From Candidatus Egerieicola pullicola (GTDB taxonomy: Bacteria; Bacillota; Clostridia; Oscillospirales; Ruminococcaceae): DNA of 6,318 nucleotides. The DNA is taken from NCBI GenBank assembly GCA_018712465.1, contig DVGY01000020.1, positions 1 through 6,318 on the forward strand, in the 5' to 3' direction. Positions 5,071 to 6,318 of this stretch are shown here, one piece after another (positions within the stretch are counted from its first letter, which is position 1; the number at the start of each line of letters is the position of its first letter). Made by a program: the position numbers and the translations under genes. The notes under the pieces were generated by a model. The model made no database searches, was not told the origin of the DNA, and saw only the letters and a list, made by a program, of their open reading frames with translations.

Positions 5071-5826
5071 ATGGCAACTGCATTGATTACCGGAGCCAGC
5101 AGCGGCATCGGCCGGGACCTGGCCATTCTTCTTTCCCGAAAGGGATACAGCCTGATTTTAGTGGGACGAAGTCTGTCCCGGCTGGAGGCAGTACTGCCCA
5201 AACTCAGCCACAAACGGGTGCGTCTGCTGGCCTTGGATCTGTCCAAGCCGGAACACTGCTATGAACTGTACCGCCAATGCAAAGGAGAGGTGGATCTGCT
5301 CATCAACAACGCCGGATTCGGCCAATTCGGGGAGTTCGTACACTCCAAGCTGGAAACCGAGCTGAACATGCTGGATCTAAATGTCCGGGCGGTGCAGATT
5401 CTCACCAAACTGTTTTTGCGGGACATGGTAAAGCAAAACCGTGGCACTATCCTCAATGTGGCATCCATCGCAGGATACCTGCCGGGACCGTTGATGGCCA
5501 CCTACTACGCCACCAAAGCCTATCTGCTGCGGCTGGATTTGGCCATCTGGAAAGAGCTGAAAAAGCGCCGCAGCCGGGTACAGATCTCCACCCTCTGCCC
5601 CGGACCGGTGGCCACTCAGTTCAACCAGCGAGCGGGAGTACAGTTTGCCATTCCCGGCCGGAACAGTTTTTGGGTGGCGGCCTATGCCTTACAGCAGTTA
5701 GAAAAGGGCAAGCGGGTGATCCTGCCCGGCTGGGAAGCCAAAGCAGTGGCGGTGCTGAGCAAGGTAGCCCCAGATTCCCTGCTGCTGGAAGGGGCCTGGC
5801 TGGCTCAGCGGCGAAAGGAGAAGTAA
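5071..5826 (+). CDS. classical short-chain dehydrogenase/reductase (SDR family)
   Basis: This complete 251-residue classical SDR has the usual family length. It opens directly with the nucleotide-binding motif TGASSGIG (7-14), then R33 after the second strand (VGRS), which favours NADP(H). NNAG follows at 79-82. The catalytic tetrad is complete: N104, S132, Y145 and K149 (Y-x-x-x-K). CPGPV at 176-180 is the typical PG motif after the sixth strand. It resembles the COG0300 (DltE-like) group of cytoplasmic NAD(P)-dependent oxidoreductases acting on hydroxyl or carbonyl groups; the substrate cannot be predicted. The C-terminus (VILPGWEAKAVAVLSKVAP at 216-234, then a short basic tail) is typical of that group. 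It is probably co-transcribed with the HD-domain gene, which starts 3 bp after its stop and whose ribosome binding site lies within its last codons. No strong promoter is visible between the preceding terminator and this gene. Confidence 0.94.
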   Translation: MATALITGASSGIGRDLAILLSRKGYSLILVGRSLSRLEAVLPKLSHKRVRLLALDLSKPEHCYELYRQCKGEVDLLINNAGFGQFGEFVHSKLETELNMLDLNVRAVQILTKLFLRDMVKQNRGTILNVASIAGYLPGPLMATYYATKAYLLRLDLAIWKELKKRRSRVQISTLCPGPVATQFNQRAGVQFAIPGRNSFWVAAYALQQLEKGKRVILPGWEAKAVAVLSKVAPDSLLLEGAWLAQRRKEK

Positions 5827-5829
5827 TCT

Positions 5830-6318
5830 ATGGAACCCAAAGAAGAATTTTTGGCCCTGTACCGGGAACATATCACCCGTCCCGGCAGTCAGGAGCTGCT
5901 GGACTACCTGCTCCACAAAAGTGACTTTTTCACCGCCCCCGCCTCCACCCGGTTTCACGGCAACTATCCCGGAGGGCTGTGTGAGCACTCCCTCCACGTC
6001 TACCACTGCCTCACCGACTATCTCAGCCGGCCAAGAGCCCAGGAACTGTACCGAATGGGAAACTATACCCCGGAGACGGTGGCTATTGTGGCCCTGCTCC
6101 ACGACATCTGCAAGGTAAACTGCTACAAGCAGTCCACCCGCAACGTGAAGGACAAGCAGGGCAACTGGCAGCAGGTTCCCTGGTACGAATTTGAGGACAA
6201 CCTGCCCTATGGTCACGGGGAAAAAAGCGTTTACATTCTTTCCGGATATCTGCGGCTGAGCCGGGAGGAGGCCTTTGCCATCCGCTACCACATGGGCTTT
6301 TCTGGCACGGAGGAAACC
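5830..6318 (+). CDS. HD-domain metal-dependent phosphohydrolase, 3'-truncated by window edge
   Basis: The first 163 codons are visible and the frame is open at the edge. ATG 5830 is preceded by AAAGGAG (5814-5820), nine bases upstream and inside the end of the dehydrogenase gene, so the two are translationally close. The HD metal-binding pattern is clear: H53 in YPGGLCEHSLHVY (46-58), the H91-D92 doublet in LLHDICK (89-95), H129 in YGHGEKS (127-133) and H154 in RYHMGFS (152-158). HD proteins use these residues to hold one or two divalent metals and hydrolyse phosphoester bonds. The FHGNYPGGLCEHS context resembles the HD domain of YhaM-type 3'-5' exoribonucleases, but the N-terminal OB-fold of YhaM is absent, so a stand-alone hydrolase of nucleotides or nucleic acids is more likely. 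The substrate and any C-terminal domain are not visible. Confidence 0.9.
   Translation, partial: MEPKEEFLALYREHITRPGSQELLDYLLHKSDFFTAPASTRFHGNYPGGLCEHSLHVYHCLTDYLSRPRAQELYRMGNYTPETVAIVALLHDICKVNCYKQSTRNVKDKQGNWQQVPWYEFEDNLPYGHGEKSVYILSGYLRLSREEAFAIRYHMGFSGTEET

Noticed and set aside
5698..6291. 197-codon minus-strand open frame across the dehydrogenase/HD junction
   Set aside because: It spans two well-supported plus-strand genes, lacks a ribosome binding site and has no recognisable domain.

Overview
The window looks like chromosomal DNA of an anaerobic, moderately GC-rich Firmicute, most likely a gut-type member of class Clostridia (Oscillospirales-like). This is an inference from the gene content (rubrerythrin, an ECF-type QueT transporter with a preQ1 riboswitch, a zinc-ribbon/FHA membrane protein), from strong AAGGAGG-type ribosome binding sites, and from near-consensus sigma-A promoters and intrinsic terminators. 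No mobile elements, CRISPR arrays, tRNA or rRNA genes are visible.

Layout. (1) Positions 1-1526, minus strand: an ABC exporter half-transporter whose last ~65-70 residues lie beyond the left edge. Its Walker B glutamate is replaced by aspartate, which suggests the degenerate-site subunit of a heterodimeric exporter. (2) A 222-bp divergent intergenic region carries a strong plus-strand promoter and a weaker minus-strand candidate. (3) 1749-3116, plus: a 455-residue membrane protein with an N-terminal zinc ribbon, a polytopic middle and a C-terminal FHA domain, followed by a terminator. (4) 3318-3860, plus: a complete classical rubrerythrin with its own TTGACA/TATAAT promoter and a strong terminator. 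(5) 3968-4621, plus: a compact queuosine-precursor salvage unit made of promoter, preQ1-I riboswitch aptamer and QueT transporter. (6) 4665-5027, plus: promoter, hairpin-rich leader of about 137 nt, a 51-codon membrane microprotein and a terminator. (7) 5071-6318, plus: a classical short-chain dehydrogenase, then, after a 3-bp gap, an HD-domain phosphohydrolase that runs off the right edge. No clear promoter precedes the dehydrogenase, so this pair may depend on readthrough from unit 6.

The genes look like independent short transcription units rather than one pathway. Rubrerythrin detoxifies peroxide and QueT imports a tRNA-modification precursor under control of its end product. The zinc-ribbon/FHA protein, the microprotein with its structured leader, and the dehydrogenase/HD pair have no assignable pathway. 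The parts most worth a second look are the preQ1 riboswitch/queT pairing, the unusual zinc-ribbon/membrane/FHA architecture with a non-canonical FHA binding site, and the structured leader plus microprotein.
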